A stretch of 12,697 bases of DNA from JAUVXJ01 sp034430275 (GCA_034430275.1 DAOUEW010000059.1:1-12697); one strand, 5' to 3'; shown: positions 1 through 6,414, counted from the first letter of the stretch. Program-made: numbers and translations. Notes: a model not told the origin generated them from the letters alone.

Positions 1-56
1 AAGGCGATGGATCTTTCCAGGTCTGACACAGTGATGCCCACGTGCTCGAGTATCAT
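1..56 (-). CDS. VOC family (glyoxalase/dioxygenase fold) protein, N-terminal fragment
   Basis: Only the first 18 complete codons are in the window; the gene runs off the left edge. They translate to MILEHVGITVSDLERSIA, the typical opening of vicinal-oxygen-chelate proteins (glyoxalase I, extradiol dioxygenase and fosfomycin/bleomycin resistance fold). In that family the first beta strand carries the metal-ligand His (here H5) and is followed by a V-x-D-L-x-x-S-I/A helix start. The ATG at 56-54 has a GGAGG ribosome binding site on the minus strand (positions 69-65) with an 8-base spacer, which supports both the start and the strand. The catalytic activity cannot be told from the fragment, because VOC proteins include lyases, isomerases, dioxygenases and binding proteins. 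It points the same way as the ligase/amidohydrolase operon but is separated from it by about 340 bases and has its own candidate promoter. Confidence 0.8.
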   Translation of the reverse strand, partial: MILEHVGITVSDLERSIA

Positions 57-131
57 GCTCCGGACCTCCAGGTGTGGCTCTCAACGGCTGGCCTAACGTC
101 AGCCGGCATGGAAGCCAGCGGCAGGGCCTCT

Positions 132-146
132 GGTATCCATGATACC
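132..146. promoter_or_regulatory. Perfect inverted repeat GGTATC-CAT-GATACC, candidate operator
   Basis: The two 6-base arms match perfectly around a 3-base centre. The repeat covers the candidate -10 hexamer of the VOC gene promoter, the classic place for a repressor to block RNA polymerase. A palindrome of this size resembles sites of small helix-turn-helix regulators in general, but no regulator gene is in the window, so the protein that might bind is unknown. Confidence 0.4.
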
Positions 147-168
147 GCACTGTGGCCTCCAAGACCAA
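139..168 (-). promoter_or_regulatory. Candidate promoter of the VOC gene
   Basis: Read on the minus strand there is TTGGTC (168-163), an 18-base spacer and TATCAT (144-139). The -35 matches TTGACA at its first three bases and the -10 matches TATAAT at four of six. Transcription would start near position 132, giving a leader of about 75 bases before the ATG at 56. The overlap with the inverted repeat at 132-146 strengthens the case for a controlled promoter. Confidence 0.4.
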
Positions 169-395
169 GGGACGCGACGCGTTTTCCGCAGGATCGCGAT
201 GCGATGACCAGGGGGCCCGAGGCGGCAACACTGCGCGGTGGCAACGAGGGAGCAACGTGCCTACGGTGGTCGTGACGAACTCTTCTAGGGCTCCAAGGGG
301 CGGCTCTGATGCTGAGTGAACCCAGAGCGGCGCACCCAGATCTCCACTGCCTTCCACGAATACAGCAGATGCACGACGCCTTCGCCGCGCTGCAA

Positions 396-1235
396 TCAGA
401 CGTTGAGCACCCGCAACGCGTTCTTGAACAGCAGCTTCTCCTTGACCTCATCCTTGAACGGCAGCAGGTCCACTTCCTCGACTGCTCGCTGGTGAGGGAT
501 CAAGGAATCCGTGGCGAAAAGGATCTGGTCCTGGAGCAACGAGTTGCCATAAGTCAGCAGCAGTTCCCATCCGGTGCCAGGCCTGGCGATGTACTTGGGT
601 GCCACCCCTCCAATCTCTACGTAGACGTTACGTCGCTTCCAGGCCAGCGCGACCATCTCGTTGACCCACGGCCATCCGCCATGGTTCGCAATGATGGTCA
701 ATCGAGGAAAGTCACAGGCCACAGCGTCCAAGTGCCGGGGGTGGCCGTAGTCGATCCTGCGATGTAGGGCGAAGTTCAACGAGGCGTGGATGGCCACCGG
801 GAGCTCGTTGTCCTGGCAGTAGGAGTACACCGGATACAGCCTCTCGTCGTCAGGATACCAGCCTTGTACCCAGGGTTGCAGGTTGAGACCCTTCATGTGG
901 AGCTGCTTGACATACCGGTCCAGGTCCGCCACAGGCTCCTGCGCCGAAGCGGGATCGAGGCCAGCGAAACCAATCAGCGTGTCCGGGTCAGCCTGGACCT
1001 TCTCCGCTACGGTCCTGTTCAACGCCCCGGCGTCGCCGTAGGAGTACTCGGCGTGGAGCACGGCTCTGGATACGCCTGCTGCCTTCATCGCCGCAAGGAA
1101 GTCCTCGAAGGGCAGGGCGCACAGATGCTTGAAGTCATATAGCTGCTTGTACCGCTCCATGAAAGGGGGCAACCCCTCGTAGCCTCCGGGGTAGAACTCC
1201 TCTCCGGTGCCGATGATGCGGAAATCGAAGATCAT
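396..1235 (-). CDS. Amidohydrolase-2-like TIM-barrel protein
   Basis: This 279-residue protein resembles the amidohydrolase 2 family (ACMSD and resorcylate decarboxylase type TIM barrels, often metal-dependent decarboxylases or hydrolases). Features that fit are the opening beta strand MIFDF, a strand ending in His (VAIH, H150), the ANHGG motif (H185) and FATDS (D243), which sits where the family has its FGSD aspartate. The usual D-x-H-x-H metal motif at the N-terminus is absent: it reads D-F-R-I-I, so two metal-ligand His residues are missing. The protein may use fewer ligands, another chemistry, or have lost catalysis. Its ATG overlaps the stop codon of the acyl-CoA ligase by four bases (ATGA), so the two are almost certainly translationally coupled and act in one pathway. 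The substrate is unknown; an organic acid or its CoA ester is an inference from the neighbour. Confidence 0.85.
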   Translation of the reverse strand: MIFDFRIIGTGEEFYPGGYEGLPPFMERYKQLYDFKHLCALPFEDFLAAMKAAGVSRAVLHAEYSYGDAGALNRTVAEKVQADPDTLIGFAGLDPASAQEPVADLDRYVKQLHMKGLNLQPWVQGWYPDDERLYPVYSYCQDNELPVAIHASLNFALHRRIDYGHPRHLDAVACDFPRLTIIANHGGWPWVNEMVALAWKRRNVYVEIGGVAPKYIARPGTGWELLLTYGNSLLQDQILFATDSLIPHQRAVEEVDLLPFKDEVKEKLLFKNALRVLNV

Positions 1236-2800
1236 GCTGCGCCTCCGTGTTGTTCCTCGTGCGCCAGGCGATCATAGCAACCTTCCGTGAGGTCGGCCTT
1301 CTCCTGCCTGAGCTTTTGCTTCTGGACCCGCTCGGAAGGTGTCTTGGGGAGGCTGTCCCGAAACTCCAGATACCGCGGGACCTTGAACACGGCCATGTTC
1401 GCCTTGCAGAAGTCGATCACTTCCTGAGGGGTGAGCTGCTTACCAGGGTTGGGGACAACGTACGCTTTCACTTCTTCGCCGCGAACGGGATCCGGCACCG
1501 CGATCACGGCGGCATCAAGGATCTTAGGATGAGCCATCAGCACCTGCTCCACTGAGGCAGCGGAGATATTCTCGCCACCTCGGCGTACGATGTCCTTCTT
1601 CCTCCCTACGAAGTGGTAGTCACCATCCTCATCCTGATACCCAAGGTCTCCTGAGTGGAACCAGCCCCCCCGGAAAGCGTGCTCGGTGGCTCGTGCGTCC
1701 TTGTAGTACTCCTTCATCATTCCCCGGTCGCGCCTAAGCAGGATCTCGCCGACCTGCCCCTGGGGCACCTCAACGTCATTGTCATCCACGATCTTCACTT
1801 GTCGATAGGGGATTGGGCGACCGATGCACGCCGTCCCCACCTTGCGGTCCATGTCCTGGGTCACCGCGATGTCGGCCGTCGTCTCTGTCGAGGCATAGAT
1901 CTCGTAGACGGGGACCCCAAAGCGCTCCTCCCACGCCTGATGGATGCGGGGAGGAATCCCGGACGTCTGCACCATCCTCACGTGATGCTGATGGTCCAGC
2001 TTGGAGGGAGGCATGTTGTACAGGAATGAGGTCATGGAGCCGATGCAGTAGAAGCAGGTGATCCTGTTATCCCTGACTTGGTCCCAGAAGCGGCTGGTGC
2101 TGAACCGCTCGGCCACGACCAGCGTGGCGTTGTACAGCATGACCATGATCGTGTTCCATTGGGGGTCCATGTAGTAGAAAGGCTGCGCTGTGAAGACCCG
2201 ATCCTCACTGGTGAGCTGAAAGAGCTGCCCCTGGATCTGGCCGAGATTGAGGAAGTACTCGTGGCTGGCCAGGCAACCCTTGGGCATCCCCGTCGTGCCT
2301 GAGGTGTAGAGTATGACGGCGTCATCCTCGCCGCGCACATCCATCTCGCGCTGTGCGGGCGGGCTCTCCAGCAGCGCCGAATACGGGACGCTCTTGCCGG
2401 CGTCGGGATCGTCGACATTGACGATGATCTCCAAGCCGGGCAGATGTTGCTCGATCCGAGCCACGGTTTGAAGGTGGTCATTCGAGGTGATCAGCACGCG
2501 GGCCTCGGAATGGTGCAGAACGTACTTTGCCTCTTCGTCCACAAAGCGACCGTTGACGGGCACCATAACCGCGCCGATGGAGTTCGCTGCCAGCCAGGCA
2601 CTGGGGAACTCGACGCGGTTGGGCAGCAAGATTGCCACCTTGTGGCCTTTCTTCACGCCCAGGGACAGCAGGCCATTGGCCACCCGGTGTACGATCTCTA
2701 GGAAGCCCTCATAAGTAACCTCACGGTCGCTGAAGGCGAGGAACCCTTTCTCGGGGCTTCGCGAGACGGCGTCTTCGAGTGACGTGCCGATGCAGCTCAT
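1232..2800 (-). CDS. Acyl-CoA synthetase (AMP-forming), CaiC-like
   Basis: This 522-residue ANL-superfamily ligase converts a carboxylic acid, ATP and CoA to acyl-CoA, AMP and pyrophosphate. The P-loop-like A3 motif is YTSGTTGMPKG (165-175), A5 is EIYASTE (300-306), A7 is HSGDL (382-386), followed by VGRKKD (R400) and the hinge-side RRGGENIS (406-413). Length and overall layout fit the crotonobetaine/carnitine and long-chain acyl-CoA ligase group; the substrate cannot be read from sequence. The A10 segment is PKTPSERVQK: the residue where most family members have the adenylation-step Lys is Arg (R491). Related bacterial ligases with SER or TER here exist to my knowledge, so it need not be inactive. 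The ATG at 2800 has GGAGG at 2814-2810 with a 9-base spacer. It is the first gene of an operon with the amidohydrolase and lies divergently from the fumarase genes. Confidence 0.93.
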   Translation of the reverse strand: MSCIGTSLEDAVSRSPEKGFLAFSDREVTYEGFLEIVHRVANGLLSLGVKKGHKVAILLPNRVEFPSAWLAANSIGAVMVPVNGRFVDEEAKYVLHHSEARVLITSNDHLQTVARIEQHLPGLEIIVNVDDPDAGKSVPYSALLESPPAQREMDVRGEDDAVILYTSGTTGMPKGCLASHEYFLNLGQIQGQLFQLTSEDRVFTAQPFYYMDPQWNTIMVMLYNATLVVAERFSTSRFWDQVRDNRITCFYCIGSMTSFLYNMPPSKLDHQHHVRMVQTSGIPPRIHQAWEERFGVPVYEIYASTETTADIAVTQDMDRKVGTACIGRPIPYRQVKIVDDNDVEVPQGQVGEILLRRDRGMMKEYYKDARATEHAFRGGWFHSGDLGYQDEDGDYHFVGRKKDIVRRGGENISAASVEQVLMAHPKILDAAVIAVPDPVRGEEVKAYVVPNPGKQLTPQEVIDFCKANMAVFKVPRYLEFRDSLPKTPSERVQKQKLRQEKADLTEGCYDRLAHEEQHGGAA

Positions 2801-2875
2801 ACCTGTCTTCCTCCATTTGGCAGCCGCTGCTCAGTCGGCTAGCGTTTCGCAAGAGTAGGCACCTCGGCCTGCGCT

Positions 2876-2881
2876 ATTGTA
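2876..2881 (-). promoter_or_regulatory. Candidate -10 element (TACAAT) for the ligase/amidohydrolase operon
   Basis: On the minus strand the sequence AGGTACAATAGCGC contains TACAAT (five of six matches to TATAAT), about 75 bases upstream of the ligase ATG. No good TTGACA-like -35 lies at the right distance: the hexamer at 2904-2899 is TCGGAT. The surrounding GGTA..ATAGC context is shared with two other candidate promoters in the window. Confidence 0.4.
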
Positions 2882-2988
2882 CCTCCCTTCCGTCGCGAAT
2901 CCGAGTCGCGTTCATCAGTTGGCGCCAATCCTCGGAGCGCGTCTGCTCGTTCCGGAGCCCACCAGGACCCCGCAGGCCGCTCCCGCCT

Positions 2989-3017
2989 TTTCGAGCCGCG
3001 GGTTTCTGTGATACACT
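2989..3017 (+). promoter_or_regulatory. Candidate extended -10 promoter of the fumarase genes
   Basis: TGA-TACACT (3009-3017) is an extended -10 with TACACT as the hexamer. A weak -35, TTTCGA (2989-2994), lies 17 bases upstream. Transcription would begin near 3024 and leave a leader of about 65 bases. The leader contains a small inverted repeat, GAGTA/TACTC, at 3032-3047. It faces away from the ligase promoter, so the 288-base gap between the two start codons is a divergent control region. Confidence 0.35.
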
Positions 3018-3088
3018 CTCCGCGTAGGCACGAGTACCCTGATACTCCTGGTTCGACCCTGGTGATGCCGCGCCGAGGTTCCTGAGAG

Positions 3089-3940
3089 ATGACGACACGC
3101 CGGATCAGTTGTGACGAAATCGCCGACGTCGTCGCCCGTCTGTGCATCGAGTCCAACTACGGCCTGGGCGACGATGTGATAGCGGCCCTACGGCGGGCAC
3201 AGACCCAGGAAGACTCGCCCCTTGGTCGGGTGATCCTGGAGCGACTGTTGGAGAACGCACAGGTGGCGCGAGAGGAGGGAATCCCTCTCTGCCAGGACAC
3301 GGGGATCGCTGTGGTCTTCGTGCAGATAGGCCAGGACGTCCACCTGGTAGGAGGGGAGCTGTACGAGTCCATTCAGGAAGGCATCAGAAGGGGGTACCAG
3401 AAAGGGTACTTGCGCAAGTCGATCGTGGACCGGCCTTTCTCAGCACGCAGCAACAGCGGAGATAACACCCCGGCCGTGGTTCACACCGAGATTGTTCGTG
3501 GCGATAGGGTGAGGGTTGTCGTCTTACCCAAAGGCGCGGGCAGCGAGAACATGAGCGCCTTGGGCATGCTCAGCCCCGCCGACGGACGCGCGGGCGTGGT
3601 CAGTTTCGTCGTGGAAACGGTCGAGCGCGCAGGAGCCAATCCCTGCCCGCCAACGATCGTCGGCGTGGGCATAGGAGGCACTGCGGAGAAGGCGATGATC
3701 TTGGCCAAGCAAGCACTGCTGAGAGACGTGGGGGAACCCAACCCCGATCCAGAGGTCGCTGAGTTGGAGGAGGAGATCCTGGCTTTGGTCAATAGGCTAG
3801 GTATAGGTCCGCAGGGACTCGGGGGTAGGGTCACTTGCCTCGCTGTCCACGCCGAGACACACCCGTGTCACATGGGCAGCCTACCCGTCGCAGTGAACAT
3901 CCAGTGCCACAGCGCCCGGCACAAGGAGGCGCTCCTTTGA
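3089..3940 (+). CDS. Fumarate hydratase class I (Fe-S), alpha subunit
   Basis: This 283-residue protein corresponds to the N-terminal, cluster-binding part of class I fumarases (FumA type). The two-subunit form is common in archaea and in bacteria such as Chloroflexota and clostridia. Together with the beta subunit it interconverts fumarate and L-malate in the TCA cycle. The three cysteines expected to bind the labile [4Fe-4S] cluster are in place: C68 in LCQDTG, C186 in NPCPP, and C273 in NIQCHSARHKE. Their spacing (118 and 87 residues) is close to that in known class I fumarases. Other hallmarks are RPFSARSNSGDNTPA (115-129), GSENMSALGML (151-161) and GIGPQGLGG (238-246). L(+)-tartrate dehydratase alpha (TtdA) is a close relative and cannot be excluded by eye. 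The ATG at 3089 has only a weak GAG upstream. The stop overlaps the start of the beta gene. Confidence 0.93.
   Translation: MTTRRISCDEIADVVARLCIESNYGLGDDVIAALRRAQTQEDSPLGRVILERLLENAQVAREEGIPLCQDTGIAVVFVQIGQDVHLVGGELYESIQEGIRRGYQKGYLRKSIVDRPFSARSNSGDNTPAVVHTEIVRGDRVRVVVLPKGAGSENMSALGMLSPADGRAGVVSFVVETVERAGANPCPPTIVGVGIGGTAEKAMILAKQALLRDVGEPNPDPEVAELEEEILALVNRLGIGPQGLGGRVTCLAVHAETHPCHMGSLPVAVNIQCHSARHKEALL
3923..3929 (+). promoter_or_regulatory. Ribosome binding site fixing a TTG start for the beta subunit
   Basis: AAGGAGG lies inside the last codons of the alpha gene, 7 bases before TTG (3937-3939). The TTG shares two bases with the alpha stop TGA (3938-3940). A near-perfect anti-16S match at ideal spacing decides the start, even though the frame stays open further upstream, and indicates translational coupling of the two subunits. 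Confidence 0.75.
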
Positions 3941-4530
3941 GGCCCGAGGCCCATCGACAGCTTGGCCCGGAGACACAGCGATTGGTGAACATCAGCACCC
4001 CGCTGACTGACTCCGTGGTGCAGCAACTCCGGTCCGGCGACTTCGTGTCCCTCAATGGACAGATCTACGTGGCCCGCGACGCGGCCCACCAGCGTATGGT
4101 GGAGGCCCTCGAAAGGGGCGAGACCCTGCCTTTTGATCCGATAGGGCAGGTTCTCTACTACATGGGACCAAGCCCAGCCAGACCGGGCAAGCCCATCGGT
4201 GCCGCCGGTCCTACCACGAGCTACCGTATGGACCCCTACGCCGAGCACCTCATGGAGACCGGGGTCAAGGGCATGATCGGCAAGGGCAACCGCTCTCTGG
4301 CTGTGCGAGAGGCCATGCAGAGACAGAACGCGGTCTACTTCGCCGCCATTGGAGGGGCCGGCGCCCTCATCGCCAAGAGTATCAAGAGGGCACAGATCGT
4401 CGCCTACGAGGATCTGGGAGCGGAGGCGCTCCGTTGGCTGTCGGTGCAGGACTTCACCGTGATTGTGATCAACGACGCGCACGGGGGAGATGCGTACGAG
4501 CAGGGCCGAAAGGAGTACGCCCTGCCATAG
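3937..4530 (+). CDS. Fumarate hydratase class I, beta subunit
   Basis: With the TTG start the product is 197 residues, the normal size for a separate beta subunit. It matches the C-terminal domain of class I fumarases, which supplies substrate-binding and catalytic residues. Visible motifs are GDFVSLNGQIYVARDAAH near the start, FDPIGQVLYYMGP, the substrate-binding GPTTSYRMD, GMIGKGN, AAIGGAGAL and YEDLGAEALRW. The first ~30 codons of the longer open frame (from 3835) are out-of-frame translation of the alpha gene and should be left out. It forms the enzyme with the alpha subunit encoded immediately upstream. TtdB (tartrate dehydratase beta) is the main alternative. The 86 bases downstream show no terminator, but the next gene has its own promoter there. 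Confidence 0.92.
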   Translation: MRPEAHRQLGPETQRLVNISTPLTDSVVQQLRSGDFVSLNGQIYVARDAAHQRMVEALERGETLPFDPIGQVLYYMGPSPARPGKPIGAAGPTTSYRMDPYAEHLMETGVKGMIGKGNRSLAVREAMQRQNAVYFAAIGGAGALIAKSIKRAQIVAYEDLGAEALRWLSVQDFTVIVINDAHGGDAYEQGRKEYALP

Positions 4531-4596
4531 CGCTTCAATCCGGCCAGCAGAATAGGCTGTCACGGAGTTTCGCGGACTAGTCGTGTCCTCGTCGCG

Positions 4597-4605
4597 TGGT
4601 ATAAT
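4597..4605 (+). promoter_or_regulatory. Extended -10 promoter (TGG-TATAAT) directly before the GTPase start
   Basis: TATAAT (4600-4605) is a perfect consensus -10 preceded by TG one base upstream (4597-4598). No clear -35 is seen (CTAGTC at 4577-4582 with a 17-base spacer), as is usual for extended -10 promoters. The hexamer ends only 11 bases before the ATG at 4617, so the transcript would start around 4611-4613 and be leaderless or nearly so. Confidence 0.65.
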
Positions 4606-4616
4606 AGCGGAGAGCC

Positions 4617-5603
4617 ATGCCGACCAACCTGCCGCCAGAGTACTTCGAAGCCGATAAGCGATACCGCACAGCACAGTCGACCGCGGAGAAGATCGCACGC
4701 CTCGAAGAGCTGATGGGCACCATCCCCAAGCACAAGGGGACGGACAAGCTGCGCGCGGACTTGCGCAGGCGGCTCTCCAAGCTCAAGGATGCCGTCCAAG
4801 CCAAGAAACGACCTAGCCGCCAGGAGTCAGTCTACCACATTGACCAGGAAGGGGCCGGCACGGTGGTCGTATCCGGTCCGCCCAACGTCGGCAAGTCGGC
4901 GCTGGTGGCAGCCCTGACCAACGCCACCCCCGAGGTGTCTGAGGCACCGTTCACTACGTGGGAACCAACGCCCGGAATGATGCCTGTAGAGGACATCCAG
5001 ATCCAGTTGATAGACACCCCGCCGCTGAATCGAGACTTCGTCGAGCCACAATTCATGGACCTCATACGAAGGTCCGATCTGCTCATGTTGGTGGTCGACA
5101 TCCAAACAGACCCGCTTGGTCAACTGGAGGACAGCATCTCGTTCCTGCGAGTGCAGCGCATCGTGGCCGGGCATCGTGAGGAATCAGCTGCAGAGGAGCG
5201 GGAGCTAGCCTTCGTACCCATGCTCCTGGTGGTCAACAAGAACGATGACCAGGAGTCAGATGAGTTGCTCCAGGTCTTCCTCGCATTGCTCGAGGACGAC
5301 TGGCCGTTGGTGCCCGTGTCGGCCACCACGGGACGGAACCTCGAAAGTCTGAAGCGGGCCGTGTTCGATCAACTGGAGATCATGCGGGTGTACGCCAAGC
5401 CTCCCGGAAAGAAGCCCGATCTCGGTACACCATTCGTGTTGCCGCGGGGCAGCACGGTGACAGACATGGCGGCGAAAGTTCACAAGGACTTCCTGGAGAA
5501 CCTGAAAGCGGCACGGGTCTGGGGAAGCGCCTCCTTCGATGGTCAAATGGTGGGGCGGGATCACGTGCTCGCCGATGGTGACATCGTCGAGCTACGCTTG
5601 TAG
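4617..5603 (+). CDS. OBG/DRG-type GTPase with C-terminal TGS domain
   Basis: This is a 328-residue cytoplasmic P-loop GTPase. The N-terminal helical part (1-75, opening MPTNLPPEYFEADKRY, then IPKHKGTDKL at 36-45) is the conserved lead of this bacterial DRG-like group. The G domain has G1 GPPNVGKS (87-94), Thr residues at 113-114 for G2, G3 DTPP (133-136), G4 NKND (207-210) and G5 SAT (235-237). The C-terminal TGS domain spans about 265-328 and ends DGDIVELRL. OBG and DRG proteins generally act with ribosomes or RNA, and TGS domains are linked to nucleotide or RNA binding; the exact role of this subgroup is not known to me. G3 has Pro where DxxG has Gly. The start follows the conserved N-terminus. 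A GGAG (4609-4612) lies only 4 bases before the ATG, so initiation may depend on a leaderless mRNA. Confidence 0.9.
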   Translation: MPTNLPPEYFEADKRYRTAQSTAEKIARLEELMGTIPKHKGTDKLRADLRRRLSKLKDAVQAKKRPSRQESVYHIDQEGAGTVVVSGPPNVGKSALVAALTNATPEVSEAPFTTWEPTPGMMPVEDIQIQLIDTPPLNRDFVEPQFMDLIRRSDLLMLVVDIQTDPLGQLEDSISFLRVQRIVAGHREESAAEERELAFVPMLLVVNKNDDQESDELLQVFLALLEDDWPLVPVSATTGRNLESLKRAVFDQLEIMRVYAKPPGKKPDLGTPFVLPRGSTVTDMAAKVHKDFLENLKAARVWGSASFDGQMVGRDHVLADGDIVELRL

Positions 5604-5668
5604 GCACCGCCTCGGAGTGGCTTCCAGCGCGCCAGCGCGAACAGACCCCCAGGACAAGGCGGCTGAGG

Positions 5669-6346
5669 ATGCCGAACCGCGACCTCTCCGATAGCGCCGA
5701 GGTCCATCTCGACCAGGCCTGCTTGCACGAGACAGAGGGTCGATGGAAGATGGCGCTCACAGAGTGTGACGCCACCATCGAACTCGACCCATCGTGCACG
5801 GGTGCACACAACCTGAGGGGCATTGTCCTGGAAGAGCTCGACCGCCCAGGAGAGGCGGCGAAGGCCTACCAGAGGGCCATCAACCTGGACCCAGCTTTCG
5901 ACGAAGCCATCCGCAACCTGTGGGAGCTGGAGCGCGAGGCAGGCATCAGGCACGAACTCGTGACCATCGCCAAGTTCACTTTCCCCTTGGAGGCCTATGT
6001 CCCCAAGAGCAAGCTCGAGAGCGAGGGCATCTGGTCGTTAGTGGCCGATGAGTATCTCGTGAATCTGGACTGGAGGTACTGCTATGCTATCGGCAGGGTC
6101 AGGCTGTTGGTGCGCGACTCAGATGTCCTAAGGGCGACGTATGTCCTGAAGGAGCTACCCCCTGAATGGATCTGCGTGGATGAGGATCAGCCTCGCTGTC
6201 CGGCGTGCGGTTCGGCCCTGACACGGTACGAGAAGTACAACCTGCGGCTCGTGTTCGCGTCGTGGCTGTTCCTGGGGGTAGCGCTTCCTTTCCGTAGAAG
6301 GCGCTGGAGATGCTCGGACTGCGGCCATCGGTGGAAGCCAGCGTAG
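5669..6346 (+). CDS. TPR - DUF2007 - zinc ribbon protein
   Basis: This 225-residue protein has three recognisable parts. Residues 10-77 form two tetratricopeptide repeats (GRWKMALTECDATIELDP, then GEAAKAYQRAINLDP), a protein-binding scaffold. Residues 97-160 (VTIAKFTFPLEAYVPKSKLE, then ADEYLVNLDWRYCYAIGRVRL) match the DUF2007 pattern, described as a putative signal-transducing domain. Residues 177-218 contain CPAC and CSDC pairs typical of a zinc ribbon, but the pairs are separated by a hydrophobic stretch (192-207), so the C-terminus may contact the membrane. The last residues are basic. The function is unknown; regulation or adaptor work is a guess from the domains. The ATG at 5669 follows the GTPase by 65 bases with no obvious promoter, so it may be co-transcribed. 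AAGG at 5656-5659 can serve as a ribosome binding site. Confidence 0.8.
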   Translation: MPNRDLSDSAEVHLDQACLHETEGRWKMALTECDATIELDPSCTGAHNLRGIVLEELDRPGEAAKAYQRAINLDPAFDEAIRNLWELEREAGIRHELVTIAKFTFPLEAYVPKSKLESEGIWSLVADEYLVNLDWRYCYAIGRVRLLVRDSDVLRATYVLKELPPEWICVDEDQPRCPACGSALTRYEKYNLRLVFASWLFLGVALPFRRRRWRCSDCGHRWKPA

Positions 6347-6357
6347 TCGCCGTGGGC

Positions 6358-6414
6358 GGCCTCCGCCTGGCGAGGCCCTTGGACTGCGCCGCAGTACGGA
6401 CGCTAAGTAGCGTC
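6358..6414 (+). other. Three tandem perfect stem-loops between genes
   Basis: Three short inverted repeats follow each other within 57 bases: GGCCTC/GAGGCC with an 8-base loop (6358-6377), ACTGC/GCAGT with a 3-base loop (6383-6395), and GACGCT/AGCGTC with loop AAGT (6399-6414). They lie in the 126 bases between the TPR gene and the small membrane protein gene. No T-tract follows, so an ordinary intrinsic terminator is unlikely; an RNA processing or attenuation element, or a small structured RNA, would fit. Short stems of this kind also arise by chance in GC-rich DNA. Confidence 0.35.

Larger units (their letters stand above)
57..395. other. Intergenic region with a candidate regulated promoter
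   Basis: This 339-base stretch lies between the start of the VOC gene and the end of the amidohydrolase gene, both on the minus strand. Open frames cross it, but their translations are rich in Arg, Ser and Cys, resemble no family I know, and lack good ribosome binding sites. What it does hold is the VOC ribosome binding site (65-69), a perfect inverted repeat (132-146) and a candidate minus-strand promoter (139-168). I found no convincing terminator for the upstream operon. Confidence 0.6.

Noticed and set aside
303..328. GCTCTG/CAGAGC inverted repeat as terminator of the ligase/amidohydrolase operon
   Set aside because: The stem is only 6 bp with a 14-base loop and there is no T-tract on the minus strand after it.
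53..451. 132-codon minus-strand open frame covering the left intergenic region
   Set aside because: Its first part is an out-of-frame reading of the amidohydrolase gene end. The rest is Arg/Ser/Cys-rich with no known pattern, and it runs over the promoter and ribosome binding site of the VOC gene.
309..767. Plus-strand open frame over the amidohydrolase 3' part
   Set aside because: It is antisense to conserved barrel motifs and has no similarity to a known family.
3868..4698. 276-codon minus-strand open frame across the fumarase beta gene
   Set aside because: The opposite strand encodes an unmistakable class I fumarase beta subunit. This frame also crosses the GTPase promoter and start.
5625..5645. 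CGCG-rich inverted repeat between the GTPase and TPR genes as a terminator
   Set aside because: The loop is too tight or the stem only 4 bp, and there is no T-run. It is probably chance in GC-rich sequence.
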